From the NCBI GenBank assembly GCA_900095095.1, contig FMBT01000509.1, positions 1-64,000 on the forward strand: a stretch of DNA of 64,000 nt, written 5' to 3'. A program made the translations under genes and the position numbers. This DNA is from Fragilariopsis cylindrus CCMP1102 (taxonomy: Eukaryota > Bacillariophyta > Bacillariophyceae > Bacillariales > Bacillariaceae). The first letter of the stretch is position 1, and the number at the start of each line of letters is the position of its first letter. Below are positions 21,795-34,583 of the stretch, one piece after another. The notes beneath the pieces are model-generated. The model was not told the DNA's origin. It did no database searches and saw nothing but the letters and a program-made list of their open reading frames with translations.

Positions 21795-22035
21795 ATGAAG
21801 AACAATTGGATACGGCGTGAGAAGTGTAACACTGAAAGTGAGATGAGAAGTGTGAATGCACTATCACACATAATGAAGAACAATTGGATACGGCGTGAGA
21901 AGTGTAACACTGAAAGTGATGAGAAGTGTGGATGTACTATCTCACACATAATGAAGAACAATTGGATACGGCGTGAGAAGTGTAACACTGAAAGTGATGA
22001 AAAGTATGAATGTACTATCACACATACAATGAAGT
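21795..22035. repeat. Three-copy 78-bp tandem repeat
   Basis: ATGAAGAACAATTGGATACG starts at 21795, 21873 and 21951, with a partial fourth ATGAAG at 22029. Each unit carries GTGAGAAGTGTAACACTGAA and a CACACATAATG end. The same vocabulary, inverted, fills 28991-30090. Confidence 0.85.
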
Positions 22036-22100
22036 ACATTTTTGTTGATTGATTAGATTAGATTCGAATTAATAAACTTATACAACAAGTGAAATGAAAA

Positions 22101-22265
22101 ATGGATTCTGATGAGAAAAAGGATCGCAGGAGATGGCTGCAGGAAACCGATAACAGTGGAAAAAGTAATAGTACTATTGTTATTGTAGTTTCTGTTATAA
22201 TTGCACTAACGATAGTTGCAATCGGTGTACTTATTTACTGCAAAAAGCGACGACGACAATCGTGA
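22101..22265 (+). CDS. 54-residue single-pass membrane microprotein (or membrane exon)
   Basis: ATG 22101 to TGA 22265. Residues 1-24 are charged and hydrophilic (MDSDEKKDRRRWLQETDNSG). Residues 25-46 form a strong membrane helix (TIVIVVSVIIALTIVAIGVL), and the end is basic (CKKRRRQS). The positive-inside rule would put the C-terminus in the cytosol. A one-base shift in the AAAAA at 22242-22246 would extend the tail through DDNREIELQADDAV to a TAG near 22320. No signal peptide is needed. Function unknown. It could also be the last exon of a longer type I membrane protein whose upstream exons were not found. Confidence 0.4.
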   Translation: MDSDEKKDRRRWLQETDNSGKSNSTIVIVVSVIIALTIVAIGVLIYCKKRRRQS

Positions 22266-22917
22266 GATTGAACTCCAAGCTGATGATGCTGTTAGTAAAA
22301 CTAGTAGGCATACTATATAGCATCAGATTGAGATTGGGATTGAGACGAGCAGATTGAGAGAGATTAGCGTTACTATATAGTGCGGAAGACTTTGTTAAAA
22401 AAGATAAAGATCCACATACATACATGCATACATATATGCAGCAGTTGGAATCAATCAAATCGTTGCTTACCTCACGCACGGAAAGATAAGCATTTTATTC
22501 ATTGAAGACGCGGAGACGAGGAGAATTTATATAGTAATAAGATCATAATAATAAATCAACTAACTAACATGTGTCGAAAGAATATAAAAGACCTTGAATC
22601 ACACTAAAACAATGACTGCAGTACTGTACGTCGAACAACTTGACTTGACTTGACTTGACTACTAGCTTCGAATAAACCTAACGTCTGATTGCTAATAGTA
22701 ATAAGAATAGTAAGATTTTTGTGATTTATATAATTCCGTTATTCTATTTTCTATTCATTTCATTTATTTACTTTCTTCCATTTTTACGCAACGTACAATT
22801 GTTTTTACAGTAGTTCGTCATACAGACGTAACAGTCCAGTTAGGCCAACTGTTTTTTTGTCTTCGTCAAACATATGACACATTCTATACATATAAAGTAA
22901 TAATATCCATTTTATAA

Positions 22918-23424
22918 TTACAACATTGTAACAATAATTGATGCTGCTGCTGCAACAGTGAAAAGTGCCACACTCACACTAATCATTCCAACTGATGCTA
23001 TGGCACTATTACCACCACCACTACTAACTTCTTTTGATGATGGGTCGGGGGATGAGATTAGAGTCATTGTTTGAATACCTAACATCTCATTGGAATATTC
23101 AGATGGTCCACAGGGTATATCCGATGTGGATTGATAATTTAAAGTCCATATTTGTCCATACACACGACAATATCCATTACGAACATTCAGGATACAACCA
23201 TTCCCTTCGGTGACATTTAAACTACAACATGTTCCTTCCCATTTATGCAATTCAATTAATTCATCACAATGTGTTGGTGTATCTTCATATAATGGTAAAT
23301 CAGAGATTTTATTCCCTATTCCATGAACGACGTGTACACAGGACGTTGTGAAGAATAAAAATAGTAATAGGAAAGCAAGAAAGTTAAACGGTGACTGTTG
23401 TGACTTTGGTAGTGGCGACATCAT
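22918..23424 (-). CDS. Secreted or surface-anchored Cys-containing protein
   Basis: 168 residues, intact frame, ATG-ATG start at 23424. Residues 11-35 (SPFNFLAFLLLFLFFTTSCVHV) form a signal peptide. The mature part has about seven Cys (THCDELIEL, WEGTCCSLNV, NGCILNV, GYCRVYG, IPCGPSEYS). A Ser/Gly-rich linker (SSPDPSSKEVSSGGGNS) leads to a hydrophobic C-terminus (SVGMISVSVALFTVAAAASI) that ends the protein. That layout fits a GPI-anchored or type I surface protein. No family recognised. It lacks the frame breaks seen in its neighbours. Confidence 0.7.
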   Translation of the reverse strand: MMSPLPKSQQSPFNFLAFLLLFLFFTTSCVHVVHGIGNKISDLPLYEDTPTHCDELIELHKWEGTCCSLNVTEGNGCILNVRNGYCRVYGQIWTLNYQSTSDIPCGPSEYSNEMLGIQTMTLISSPDPSSKEVSSGGGNSAIASVGMISVSVALFTVAAAASIIVTML

Positions 23425-24529
23425 ATTCTTGTTTTTGATTGTGTCGGGTTGATGTTGTTGTTTTTAATTTAGTAGGGATTTTTACTAGATTCGATTTCGT
23501 TATTACACAGGTCTTTCAAATAAATACAGTAAGTTTTTTGCAAAAATAGAATCCGATTGATTGATTCGTGGGGATCTTATGTTTCTTGTGAAAAGTGTCT
23601 TGTTTTTGTATCTTGTTTTGTGTCTTGTTTGTGTCCTGGTATGTGTCTCTTGTTTGTGTGACTTGTTTTGTGTCTTGTCTATGATGTATGTGTGACGTAC
23701 GTTATTCAATGCAGAGAGAGAAAAGAAAGAGAACAAGGAGAGAAGAGTACAGTGATGTATTCGCGGCTGTACAAGGAGTATTTTTATGACCTGATTTAAT
23801 TTATTGTGGCAACTTCTGATTATAATTTATTTGTGTCTTGATGTTGTTCTTATGACGGATGTCGTGTAGAATAAAAGAGAACGATGTTCTTTCTACTGCT
23901 TCCCTTTACATTAAGGTAGTTGACTTGTTATTGACATTATGTTGCGCTCTTAAATAGGGGGGCGACAGCTACTACAGTACATTTTGCTAATACTAGTAGC
24001 GGTTACTTTGTGACATTTTTAGTCATTAATAATATAGAAAAAAGTAGGCATAGGCATTGAAATATTGAAAGACTGACATCAGACTAGTACTAACTTGAAG
24101 TTGAATCAGTTATAATACAAGGATAAGGTTAAACAGATCAACGGTATTCAAAAATACCGTTGATAACCCGGAGGCACATACCGTTTGAAAATTATGTGCA
24201 CTAACCGTTGATATCGATGTCAAAAAATAATAGAGGGCGAAGAACAAGATTCGGTACGCGCGATACGATTGGATTGGATGGCATAAATGAAGTTATACCG
24301 TTCAAATTAATTAAAATTAAAAGAACGCTGCTCGAGCAATAATCAATAAAGGAAAGAACAGCAGACAACGGGTCTTCAAACAGAGGTCTATTGGCGAATG
24401 CGATGAATTAAGTCTCAATGTATGTTGCCATATGTATGTGTTCAAATAAACAAAAGTTGGGGAGAAATTAACGACGCCGCTTCTCCACCAATCCCAGGTT
24501 CAAGTACTAGTACGGCAATGGATGGCATA

Positions 24530-25150
24530 GGACTATACTACCTGGAGTGTACTATGTACTGTACAGTAATCCAGAAATATAAAAATAGTAGTAAGTGCAT
24601 CGGCGGGAACTTTGTAATGGTAATAAGTGCATGAGCAGGAACTGTACCGTATTACGGCGATGGATGGCATTCGCTAGCTGGAGTGTACAATGCACTGTAA
24701 TCCAGAAATATAAAAATAGTAGTAAGTGCCTATGGGCGGGAACTTTGTAATAGTAATAAGTGCCTGTGCAGGAACTATACAGTATTACGTACAGCGATTG
24801 ATGGCATGCACTAGCTGGAGTGTACAATATACTGTACATTAATCCAGAAACATTTAAAATAGTAATAAGTGCATCGGCGGGAACTTTGTTATAGTAATAA
24901 GTGCATACAGTAGGCAGGAACTGTATTACTACGTCATCGAACGTATAAAGTGCCTTTGTTATAGTAATAAGTGCATACAGTAGGCAGGAACTGTATTACT
25001 ACGTCATCGAACGTATAAAGTGCCTAGGCAGGAACTAAGTAGCACTGTCTATTACAATGTCATAAGTGCATAGGCAGGAACTATATTACAACGTCATCGA
25101 ACGCACAAAGTGCCTCGGCAGGAACTAAGTAGCACTGTCTATTACAAAGT
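24530..25150. repeat. Tandem array, about 130-140-bp units, then shorter units
   Basis: AATCCAGAAATATAAAAATA, AATAAGTGCAT, GGCGGGAACTTTG and GCAGGAACTGTA recur (CCAGAAA at 24571, 24702 and about 24843). After 24930 a roughly 62-bp unit with CTACGTCATCGAACGTATAA takes over. Confidence 0.8.
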
Positions 25151-25312
25151 CATTAGGTCGTCGAACTAATGTACAATTTATGTGCATTGTCTCAACCACT
25201 CAATTCTACATGCCTTTCGTATTTTCAAGGCGGTTATACGGTAGGTCAAATTTTGTCGGCACTTATTACAACAATTATTACTGGAGACTACTAACAATTA
25301 TTACTGGAGACC

Positions 25313-25600
25313 ACACACCAACCACGTCGATGAATGAATCAATATACCGTACAACATGTTGTAGGACTATGTACAGTAAGTTATGTTGAACCCATATCTT
25401 ATATGATGATTTTTTTCACACACACCAACCACGTCGATGAATGAATCAATATACCGTACAACATGTTGTAGGACTATGTACAGTAAGTTATGTTGAACTC
25501 ATATCTTATATGATGATTTTTTTCACATCATGCGCTACTTCTAAAAAACCTACTATGATTTTTTTCACATCATGCGATACTTCTAAAAAACCTACTATGA
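25313..25600. repeat. Two direct duplications
   Basis: ACACCAACCACGTCGATGAA with about 100 following bases occurs at 25315 and 25425. A 50-bp unit, GATTTTTTTCACATCATGCG, follows twice (about 25515 and 25557). Confidence 0.85.
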
Positions 25601-26388
25601 TTGTGATGTGAAGAAGGTGTAGTATGCAGTAATCATTGTTCTTTGTGTGTTCCTTGCCAATCAATAATAATGATACTGAAATTCTAATTTAAATCCTTCC
25701 GTAAACTCTGGGCCCTGAATCGAAAGTATTCAAACGCCAATGAATCGTAAATATTCAAACACCAATAGCTCAAGTAAATAAACTACGGTAGCTGTATATT
25801 CAAACAAGTAACAGGTAAGTTGTATACTCAAACAAGTAACTAGTAACAAGTAACAAGTTTCTATACAGTACTACGATGAACTATAAGCTATAGTAGCCAG
25901 AATGAAATGAAATATAATAAGAGTGGAGTAGAATTATACGTTATAACATAATAGCTAAGCTTATTTAGAGGTGGACTGTTACCTATTGTAGCAATTTAAT
26001 TTAAATCGTGAACTGAACTTCCGTGTATTACTATATATTATACTATATTCTAGAGCTAGTAAACGTACACATCAGTTATTTTTGTCTTGATTTTGTTTTT
26101 TAATTTTTTGATTATTTATTGTTTCTTTATTAAAATGTTGTTTGTAGGTACATGTGCATTGTGTCTATTGCGTGTGCATTGTGCATTGTGCATTGTGTGT
26201 ATACGTGTGTAAGTGTGTAGTAGTAGTAGTAGTTACTGTGTATGATTATTATTCTTGGTCTTATGATGTTTTGTCTTCCGCGTCCATGATTCTCTTCTAT
26301 TCTTCTTTTTTTGGATTTGATGGTCGACGTAGTTGTTGTTGCTGTTGCCGTTGCCGTTGATGTTGCCGATACTCTTACTGTATGATTG

Positions 26389-28174
26389 TTAATACTGTGG
26401 TTGATAAGACTGATTATTATCTTGGTGGTTGTTGCAATTATTGTAGAAGTTACTATTATTCGTAGTAGACGACTGTGGTGGTTGTTGTTGTTGATTCAAT
26501 AATGTTTCCGATGAAACAAAGTGATGTGATGATGTAGTATTATTAAAGCTGTTATTGTTATTATTGTGCTGATGTTGCTGTTGTTGTTGATGTTGATTGA
26601 CATTTGTATTATTTGGTAGTGCGAAAATATCAATGTTATCATTATCATTAAGATTGTTACCAAATCTATTATTACAATCCATACCATTAAAATTATTATT
26701 AGTATTATAATAGGCATCCGCTGCTGTAGTAAAGTTCTGTTGTTGGGATGATCCTAATAATGATGATGTACTTTGTTGTAATTGTTTATAGGAATCACGA
26801 TTATTAAAATTAGAATGATGTGCCATAATAATGGATGCTGCTGATAAAGCCGATTGTTGTCCATTATTTGAATTCGATGAGGATGAGGATGTTATCTCAT
26901 TTGGTAATACAAATTCATCACAATCAAAACTAAAGATATCGGATGCCATCTTAGTAGTGTATCCATGTGGTGTTGTTGCTGTTGAATTTGTTGTGGTTGT
27001 TGGAATAGAATCAGATGCAATTGAATAGACGGATGAATCATCACTTACAATTGTATTATTTGTAAGTGAAGTGGACATACTGAATATATCCGGATTTAAT
27101 GATAATCCTCCTTTTGATGAAAATAACTTCAATCCTGCGGAGGTATTTTGTAATAAAGTATTTTGAACTTTTAATTTACTTGCTAATAAAGTCTTTTGTA
27201 ACAACTTATTTTGCATCTTCAATGTATTCTGTAATTGTAATAATGATTTGGATTCCGATATTATATCCGTACTAGTATCCATCATACTAGTATTCACACT
27301 ATTCATCATAATATTATTTAATCGCGAAGAACTCATAATTTTATGATCACGATCACAATCGTCACTACTAATACTTCTAGTCCTAGTAGGAGTAGAAGTA
27401 GTCTTAGTAGGAGTAGTCTTGCTAAGAGTAGTCTTCGTATTGATTGGTACCTTCCATGGTCCCTTGTATAATGACTTTTCAGTCTCATACCGTACTTTAT
27501 CTTTTCTGGCCATCTCTTCCCATTTTTCACGTTCGTCTTCGGGTAACGTTTTCCATGCCTTGGAGACCATTTTTGCAATTTCGGTGGTGGAGAGCTGTGT
27601 TATGTTATATAGAAGCAGTAGTAGGAGTAGGAAAAGAGGAGTAGCAGTAGAGTAGAGTGAGGAAAAGTTGAAGATTCAATTCGATTTCACGATTCGATTC
27701 GATTCGTTTCGAATCGATTCGGCGTTCGCATCGTTCTATACCGGCACTAGACTCAGACAACTCAGACTCTTAGACTCGGTATAGACTCAAACTCGTAGGT
27801 TAGAGTAGAATGAGGACAAGATTCGAATCGAATCGATTCGGCGGTGGCTGTTCGCATCGCTCTCTCTATACCGGTATTAGACTCATCAGACAACTCAAAC
27901 TCTTGTAGACTCGATGTAAACTTACCTTGGCATTATCTTGATTTGCTTTTAATAATTCAACACGAATTGATTTATGTTTAATGGTGGAAAAGAAGATATA
28001 CGAACTTTTAAAACGTCTTGGTGCCTGTGGTGCTTTTTTATATTTGATACGACGATTACCAATTGATGTTTGTTTCGTCTTTCTGGTAGTTGTAGTCGTA
28101 CTGCTTGTGCTTGTGCTGACACTGTCACTGCTGACAGTTGTTGCCATTGTATTCATAATTTTTCGACTCATCAT
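26389..28174 (-). CDS. HMG-box DNA-binding protein, two exons
   Basis: join(28174..27926, 27594..26389). Exon 1 starts MMSRKIMNTMATT and carries the first half of the HMG box (APQAPRRFKSSYIFFS, ANQDNAK). The donor AAG-GTAAGT at 27926/27925 and acceptor ACACAG at 27595 define a 331-bp phase-0 intron. Exon 2 restores LSTTEIAKMVSKAWKTL, PEDEREKWEEMA and DKVRYETEK, completing a box of about 75 residues with the conserved W, K and Y positions. The long C-terminal region is rich in Asn, Gln, Ser and Thr, with a coiled-coil-like LQLQNTLKMQNKLLQKTLL segment. It likely binds DNA in the nucleus as an architectural or transcriptional protein. The intron holds a diverged internal duplication (GAATCGATTCGGCG, TATACCGG). 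Confidence 0.85.
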
Positions 28175-28990
28175 CTTGAGATATTGTATATGTATAGATA
28201 TATATTGCTTTTGCTTTTATAAAAAAAATATAAAAAGGAGAAGAAAATAAAAGTGGTGTGGATTTTTTTTTGGTGATGAAATAATTTTATGAATGTATAT
28301 AAAAAGCATGAATGAAAACTAGCGTTGAAAAATGAGATACCTAAATGTATTCGCGAATAATTACGCGTTAGAAAGGAAGGAGAAAGAAGAATCCATAACC
28401 CAGAACAACGGTCAATCAGATAAAGAACAACTGCATTGAGAGAGTGATTTCAATACCTATGTTGATACGGTAATTGCAGCTTCAATATACTGAACTCTAA
28501 CAAAAAGAAATTAGGCTTCTCAGTTTGACAGGAGTAAATGTAAAAGAGAAGGAGAAGACGATGTATGTTAAATGAATGACTTTTTTCGATTAGTTATACT
28601 TATTCTATCGAGGGTTATGTGTTTCAGTCTACTGGGAGTCGTGACAAACTTAGCGCGTTTTAGTCGTCTGAAAAGTTCAAAATCAGATATTATTGCACAG
28701 AGATTAATTAGAGGATCTTAACATCAGCATAAATGGAGAAAATCTGAATACATCGAACTTTACGGAGTAGAACGATTCGCATTGATCGTCATCTTCGAAT
28801 AACATATCTTTGGGTCGCTAAAAATACGACCCTTATTTTTTTATTTAATTAAACCTTACAAGTACTTTTTCGAAGTCAGTCTAACGGCTGTCAATAGTTT
28901 CACTCACTTCTACATTAGAATTTTTTAGAATGTTTAAGGCAAGCTAAATACCGGTATAATTTAATTATATACCGGTATCATCTAAAGGGT
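28175..28990. other. Intergenic, no supported gene
   Basis: Upstream flank of the HMG-box gene; AT-rich. Only short repeats such as ATACCGGTAT pairs (about 28950-28980) are seen. Confidence 0.55.
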
Positions 28991-30090
28991 TCGCATTATT
29001 TCCTCTTGAAACACTATATTGTTCTTTACGAATACAATTGTGTTTGCCTATGCAATTGTTCTTTCATAATGTGTGCCACAATTGTAATCACACTTCTCGT
29101 TTCAGTGATACACTTCTCAGTTGCACTCACATCTACGTAGATTTTTTAGAATGTTTAAGGCAATAGATTATGCGATACTAAGGGATCCCGCCAATCACAC
29201 TTCTCGTTTCAGTGTTACACTTCTCAGTTGCACTCACTTCGACAATTTGTTTACTAATGTTTAAGGCAAAAGATTATGCGATACTAGGGGATCCCCCCAA
29301 TCACACCTCTCGTTTCAGTGTTACACTTCTCAGTTGTACTCACATCGACAAATTTTGTAGAATGTTTAGGGCAATCTAGATTATTTCCTCTCTACACTAT
29401 TGTTCTTTACGAATACAATCGTGTATCCGTATGCAATTGTTCTTCATAATGTGTGATACAATTGTAATCACACTTCTCGTTTCAGTGTTACATTTCTCAG
29501 TTGCACTCTCACTTCGACAATTTTTTTAGAATATTTAAGGCAATCTAAACTATGCATTATTTCCTCTTTTTACACGAATACAATTGTGTATCCGTATGCA
29601 GCTGTTCTGCATAATGTGTGAGTACGATCAACCTTCTCATCTTAGTGTTACACTTGTCACTTCAGTGTTACAATTCTAATCGCATTATGTTGTTATTACC
29701 TCTTTACACTATCGTTCTTTACGAATTCAATCGTGTTCCTGTATGCAATTGTTCTTCATACCAGTAATGTGTGATACTAAATTCAGACTTCTATTCGAGT
29801 GTTACACTTCTCAGACATTGTGTCCTTTTTTGTATGCAATTGTTCGTCATAATGTGTGATACATTCACAATTCTATTCGAGTGTTACACTTCTCAGACAT
29901 TGTGTCCTTTTTTGTATGCAATTGTTCGTTCATAATGTGTGATACATTCACACTTCTATTCGAGTGTTACACTTCCCAGACATTGTGTCCTTTTTTGTAT
30001 GGAATTGTTATTCGTAATGTATGATACATCCACACTTCTATTTCAGTGGTCACTTCTCATTTCAGTGTTACACTTCTCATTTCAAGTCAT
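28991..30090. repeat. Degenerate tandem array related to 21795-22035 (inverted)
   Basis: Units contain TATGCAATTGTTCTTCATAA, TGTGTGATAC, CACTTCTCGTTTCAGTG and TTACACTTCTCAG. These are the reverse complement of the words in the 78-bp array at 21.8 kb. Unit length varies from about 70 to 140 bp. Confidence 0.75.
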
Positions 30091-30190
30091 GTCGTCCAAA
30101 GTCCTGTACATAGTTACATACGCAACAGATATGTACGTTGCACCAACGAGTACAGAAAATAATAATAATTGTTAAATAATAGAATAAAAA

Positions 30191-30632
30191 CATACATAGA
30201 ACCATCATCATCATGCATGCTGTATTGTTCTCTGTTACAAGACTGTTCGCTTATACTGCGTAGGCAGTAATCGCATATATCCAACATACATAGAACCATC
30301 ATCATCATGCATGCTGTATTGTTCTCTGTTACAAGACTGTTTGCTTATACTGCGTAGGCAGTAATCGCATAAGATGTCCATCAGACAAAAATCACTACTG
30401 AATGCGAAAAAAAAGAAGCACGGCTAGTGTACTAACGTTACCGCCATGATGTATGTTTTGCCGTTTTAATATGAAAAGAACGACTACTATGATTACATAC
30501 AATCTGTAGGTGATGATGTCAACACAATCATCGCTTACCCATCGCCTTTATAATACGAAAAGAAAGACTAATATGATTACATACAATCAATAAGTGATGA
30601 TGTCACCACAATCATCGCTTATACCCATCGCC
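30191..30632. repeat. Two tandem duplications (95-bp and 82-bp periods)
   Basis: CATACATAGAACCATCATCA and about 80 following bases occur at 30191 and 30286. AAAAGAACGACTACTATGAT and its variant occur at about 30474 and 30556, each ending in AATCATCGCTTA-CCCATCGCC. Confidence 0.85.
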
Positions 30633-30734
30633 CGCCATCACAAATCAACCACAAACTGTTCCTTGGTTTATTTTCAATATATGGATTCCACGAGAAGGTT
30701 ACCGTAACGTACGAAGTCTTCTGTAGATTCTCCG

Positions 30735-30932
30735 CTTCCACTATCGGTTGCACTCTACTTATTCATGTCCTTTTTCTCAGGTTGTAAACGTTTTGGTGAT
30801 TTTTGTTGTTTGCCTTAGTCTTCTTCTGTATTTTAGTGGGTGCTTTACTGGTCGACCTGCTTGTTTTGGTTCCAGAAATATCAACGAATATAATTGAAGA
30901 AAGTGCTAGACGGACTCATACAAATCAATAAT
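30735..30932 (+). repeat. Inverted-repeat partner (left) around the ABCG/P450 block
   Basis: Contains CCACTATCGGTTGCACTCTA, CTGGTCGACCTGCTTGTTTT and GAAAGTGCTAGACGGACTCA. The reverse complements appear at 38162-38375. Confidence 0.75.
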
Positions 30933-32411
30933 AAACGGTGTAGGATTTCAGACGACTCGACTCGACTCGATTCGGCACCACGAAGAATATTATATTGATT
31001 ACTTACTTTAGGTCAACATACAAGAATCACTCGCCATGCCATCACCCTCACCCACAAACTGCTTGGGTTGTTTGTTTTGTTTTGATTATTTATTTATTCC
31101 AAGAGAAGGGAGTTACTATAATTGTAAGACTATAAAGAAATTTCTTCAGAGGAGGACAGTGAGATATCAGACTCACGACGAATATTAACTCTTCTCATAA
31201 GATAAAAATATAAATAAAATCAAAACGTATGCAAAGATTCGATTAATACAAATAGAATAAAATAATGCTCCCACTTCCAGATTTTACTGTAGTCCAAGAA
31301 TATCACGAGAGTCACGAAATAACTCCAAACCCTACATATATTGTTCCTGTTGAGACAGACTAGAGTTGTTTCGGTTATAAAGAATCGTTAGCTACTCAGG
31401 TTGCTTTTGCACTTGTATATTGGGTAGAGTGGAGCTAAGCTTTGTGAGGCGATATGCCAGCTCATCGGAGCTATTGTATTGTACTCTTTCAGTATGAGTT
31501 GTCTTTTTTAAGCGCGTCGTCTCTTGTCTTAAGCATGCTCATTTCTGTCGCACGCGACTTCATCTCAGCCCATTCTTGTTGCGTGGTTCACGACTGGTAC
31601 TCGACTGAAGGATTCTAACACACCCTTATGCCTTGTAGCGTCGTTGGGCTTGTTGCTTCACTATACAAATAGATTGTTCTCATTTTTCTATGATGATAAA
31701 TGCGATGGTGAGTGTAATTTCGAAAAGTAGTCTGCTAAGTTGTACTTACCTGGTGCCCAATATACTCTGAATTGTCCTTGTTCTACTCGATCCTGTAACC
31801 AGTAGAACCTCATATCCATTGCTTTTGATTGTTTCAGTTTTACTGTTTTGTTCATAATTCCATCAGCGGTGCTATGATCGATGTTATCAACATGTACAAA
31901 CCCCTGTACGTGAGACGAGTGCGCCTACTACACAATAACACTCCTCCTGCTGCAATCATGTTGTTCTTTCTTAGCTGCTGGCTTACTGATCGGAGCGACG
32001 GGTTGACTACTGTAGTTCCCATTCACTAAAAGTACGTGTACCCAACCAATCATGATATTTTCTCTCCGAAAGCACTTTAACCCAAGCTTCAACATTTAGG
32101 CGCACCCACCCAAACAATTTCACTACAAAAGAAGGTGTTCTAAAACTTCAAGATACGAAAAGGAAATAGAATACGATCGTTCTGGCCAGACAGGGATACA
32201 TACACTGTAGCTAGTTTGTGATAATATAGATTGTTCAGGTAGGCGTACAAAGTGCTATTTAATACTATGTGTATGCTATACTATTGCTTTTGTCTATTTC
32301 ACGAAATGGCAGTACTAACTAATGTATAAGCAGAAGTGATACTAAAACAGGACTTTTTTTGACAAATATATGTTCCGTATAATATTAGATACTGTGGTAT
32401 AATTTATTTAT
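30933..32411. other. Intergenic, no supported gene
   Basis: AT-rich; short reading frames here lack coding character. Confidence 0.55.
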
Positions 32412-34583
32412 TTATTCTCTTTCCCCCGCCTTTTTTCTTCTTAACAACGCATATGCGAATAGCCTTGGTATAAAACAAAATAAAAGTAGTATACCAATAT
32501 TCAATCCGAGTGATAATGTGACATTGAATGTTTCTAAAATGTCTTCTGGACTTGCAAATAATACTAATGGTGTAGTCGCATCATCATCATTGATGCTACT
32601 GTTATTACAAAATGGACTCAGTGCACCGGAACCATCGCATGGTATAGGTTTCTGGAACATAAGTTGTAGCGTAGCATTCGATGCGTATGAAAATGGTGAT
32701 AGATATTGTACAAAAGATAACCAAATCGGAATGTTATCGACAAAGAATCCACCTAACAACATCAGAAATAAAATAATTACCCATCCGACGGCTTGACCGA
32801 CTTGTATATCATCAAACGCAGCACCAATTAAAAATCCAAAAGCTTGTCCTGTCATTACACTTAAGAAGGCAATACATGTAATGCTCAGATAAATCGTAAA
32901 ACCAAATCCTACTGGGCATACCATCCAAAAGGATATTGTCATATAAATGAATGGCATTAATAAAAACATTGGTACATCTGCTATAGTCATTGCTGCAAAA
33001 TAGGAACTAAGTCGATAATTGGCACCTGCTCTCTCTTTCAAAATAACTATACGTTCTTGTGGAAAGCTAAATATGCTCTCAAACATACCCTGGACGACCC
33101 TGTATTGTGAATTGGGGATTAAGTAGAGGAAACAAAATTGTCAGGCTCGGTTGGGATAGACTCTGAATGAGAAATTGCTGTCGCGTCTTGCAGTGAGTGT
33201 AGTTCTGACTTACCAAAATTGCATCGTAAAGAAAAAGTATGAGTATATATTTCGTGCATCTGCCTCTGTGTATTTTTGATTGAAATATACAAGTCCGACA
33301 GCAAATCCAATCGCAACCGTTCTGAAAAAATTGACTGGACTAAAGATATTCACTTGACTCTTTGTCAATGCTCTGTGTAACAATGTTGTAAATTGTGTAC
33401 ACCAACTGGTTTTATATTTATTTGTTTTTTCTTCAACACCATTGCCATTGTTATCCAATTGAATTTCTTCAATGGTATCCATTGTTGTAGTCACCTCATC
33501 ATGCTTCCATGCTTTCTCAAGATTTTTACGTGAAGATAATACCATTGCAGTTTCTTCATTAGTAACCAGTAATTCCATCCAGTGGTCTGCTAGGTTGTGT
33601 CCAGGTGGACATGGATACCCTTCTGTACCTAAATATTCAAGCGACTTGTCAGGGGCTCCGAAGTAAACAACATTTCCCTCGCTTAACATCAACAATTTAT
33701 CAAACCCCAAAAAAGCACGAGAATTAGGTTGATGGATACTGCAGACTATTGTTTTCCCATGATTTTTCGCTAAATCCTTTAGGATAGCAAGTAAACTACT
33801 ACTACTTGCACTATCCAACCCACTAGTTGGCTCGTCGAACATAATCACGGCGGGATTTGTGATAAGTTCACTACCAATGTTTACACGTTTCTTTTCGCCA
33901 CCAGAACACATCATTATCTTTGAGTCAGCACATTTTTCTAATTGTAACATCTTAAGAATTTTAATTACCTCCGACTTGATCTTCTTTTGGCGTTCTTCTT
34001 TCCTATAGATAGTATCACTAATGCGTAACTGTGCTGTATAAGTCAATTGCTGTTTGACAGTAAGACTTTGAAAGAATATATCCTGCTGTTTCACGTAGGC
34101 TACCTTTGACATGAAATTCTTCATTTCAGCCCTTCCTAATTTTTTGCCATTGATTGAAATGGAACCATCTTGATATGCTGCACGGCCACTTAATACATTC
34201 ATAAGGCTAGTTTTACCGCTTCCACTAGGTCTACAATGTTAAAGAAAATAAGGAAGAAAGAATGGAAGGTTTGAGAGATTCAGTTTTGGAAGAATATAAT
34301 GAGTCGTCGATATAGAAGATTTATTCATTACGTACCCCATTAAAGCCAAAACTTCGCCCGGCTTAGCTTCTCCACTAATATTGCTTAGTATAATTTTGGA
34401 TGAAGGCATGTCTGTAGCTGTATTTTGGATAACATGTTTTGCCTTAGTCGTCAACTTCGCATCGTCTCTTAACTCAATATTTTTTGTTAATCCTGACCAA
34501 CGAATATGCAGAGGCTTTTGTTCGATAATCTTATCGCTGTTTCCGTGGGCGATCGTAGCTGTTGTTTTACTTTCCTTGTTCAT
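32412..34583 (-). CDS. ABCG-family half-transporter, three exons
   Basis: join(34583..34336, 34230..33214, 33099..32412): 650 residues in one intact frame. Introns are 105 bp (donor GTACGT, acceptor TAG) and 114 bp (donor GTAAGT, acceptor CAG). The nucleotide-binding domain comes first: Walker A GPSGSGKTS spans the first intron. Then Q-loop VAYVKQQDIFF, signature MCSGGEKKRVNIG, Walker B VIMFDEPTSGLDSA and H-loop SIHQPN. The membrane domain follows, with the ABCG-typical FPQERIVILKERAGANYRLS and about six membrane helices. NBD-then-TMD order and length fit a half-transporter that must dimerise, probably exporting a lipid or hydrophobic compound. It is divergent from the P450 gene, 774 bp away. 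Confidence 0.92.

Larger units (their letters stand above)
23425..26388. other. Repeat-rich intergenic DNA, no supported gene
   Basis: Holds a hairpin at about 24137-24163 (ATCAACGGTATT, four bases, AATACCGTTGAT), the arrays at 24530-25150 and 25313-25600, and short microsatellites. Confidence 0.6.

Noticed and set aside
24488-24512. B-box-like AGGTTCAAGTACT
   Set aside because: No pairing T-stem, acceptor or D-arm on either side.
21795-25600. Tandem arrays considered as CRISPR-like
   Set aside because: Repeats are adjacent or variable without regular unique spacers, and the DNA is eukaryotic.
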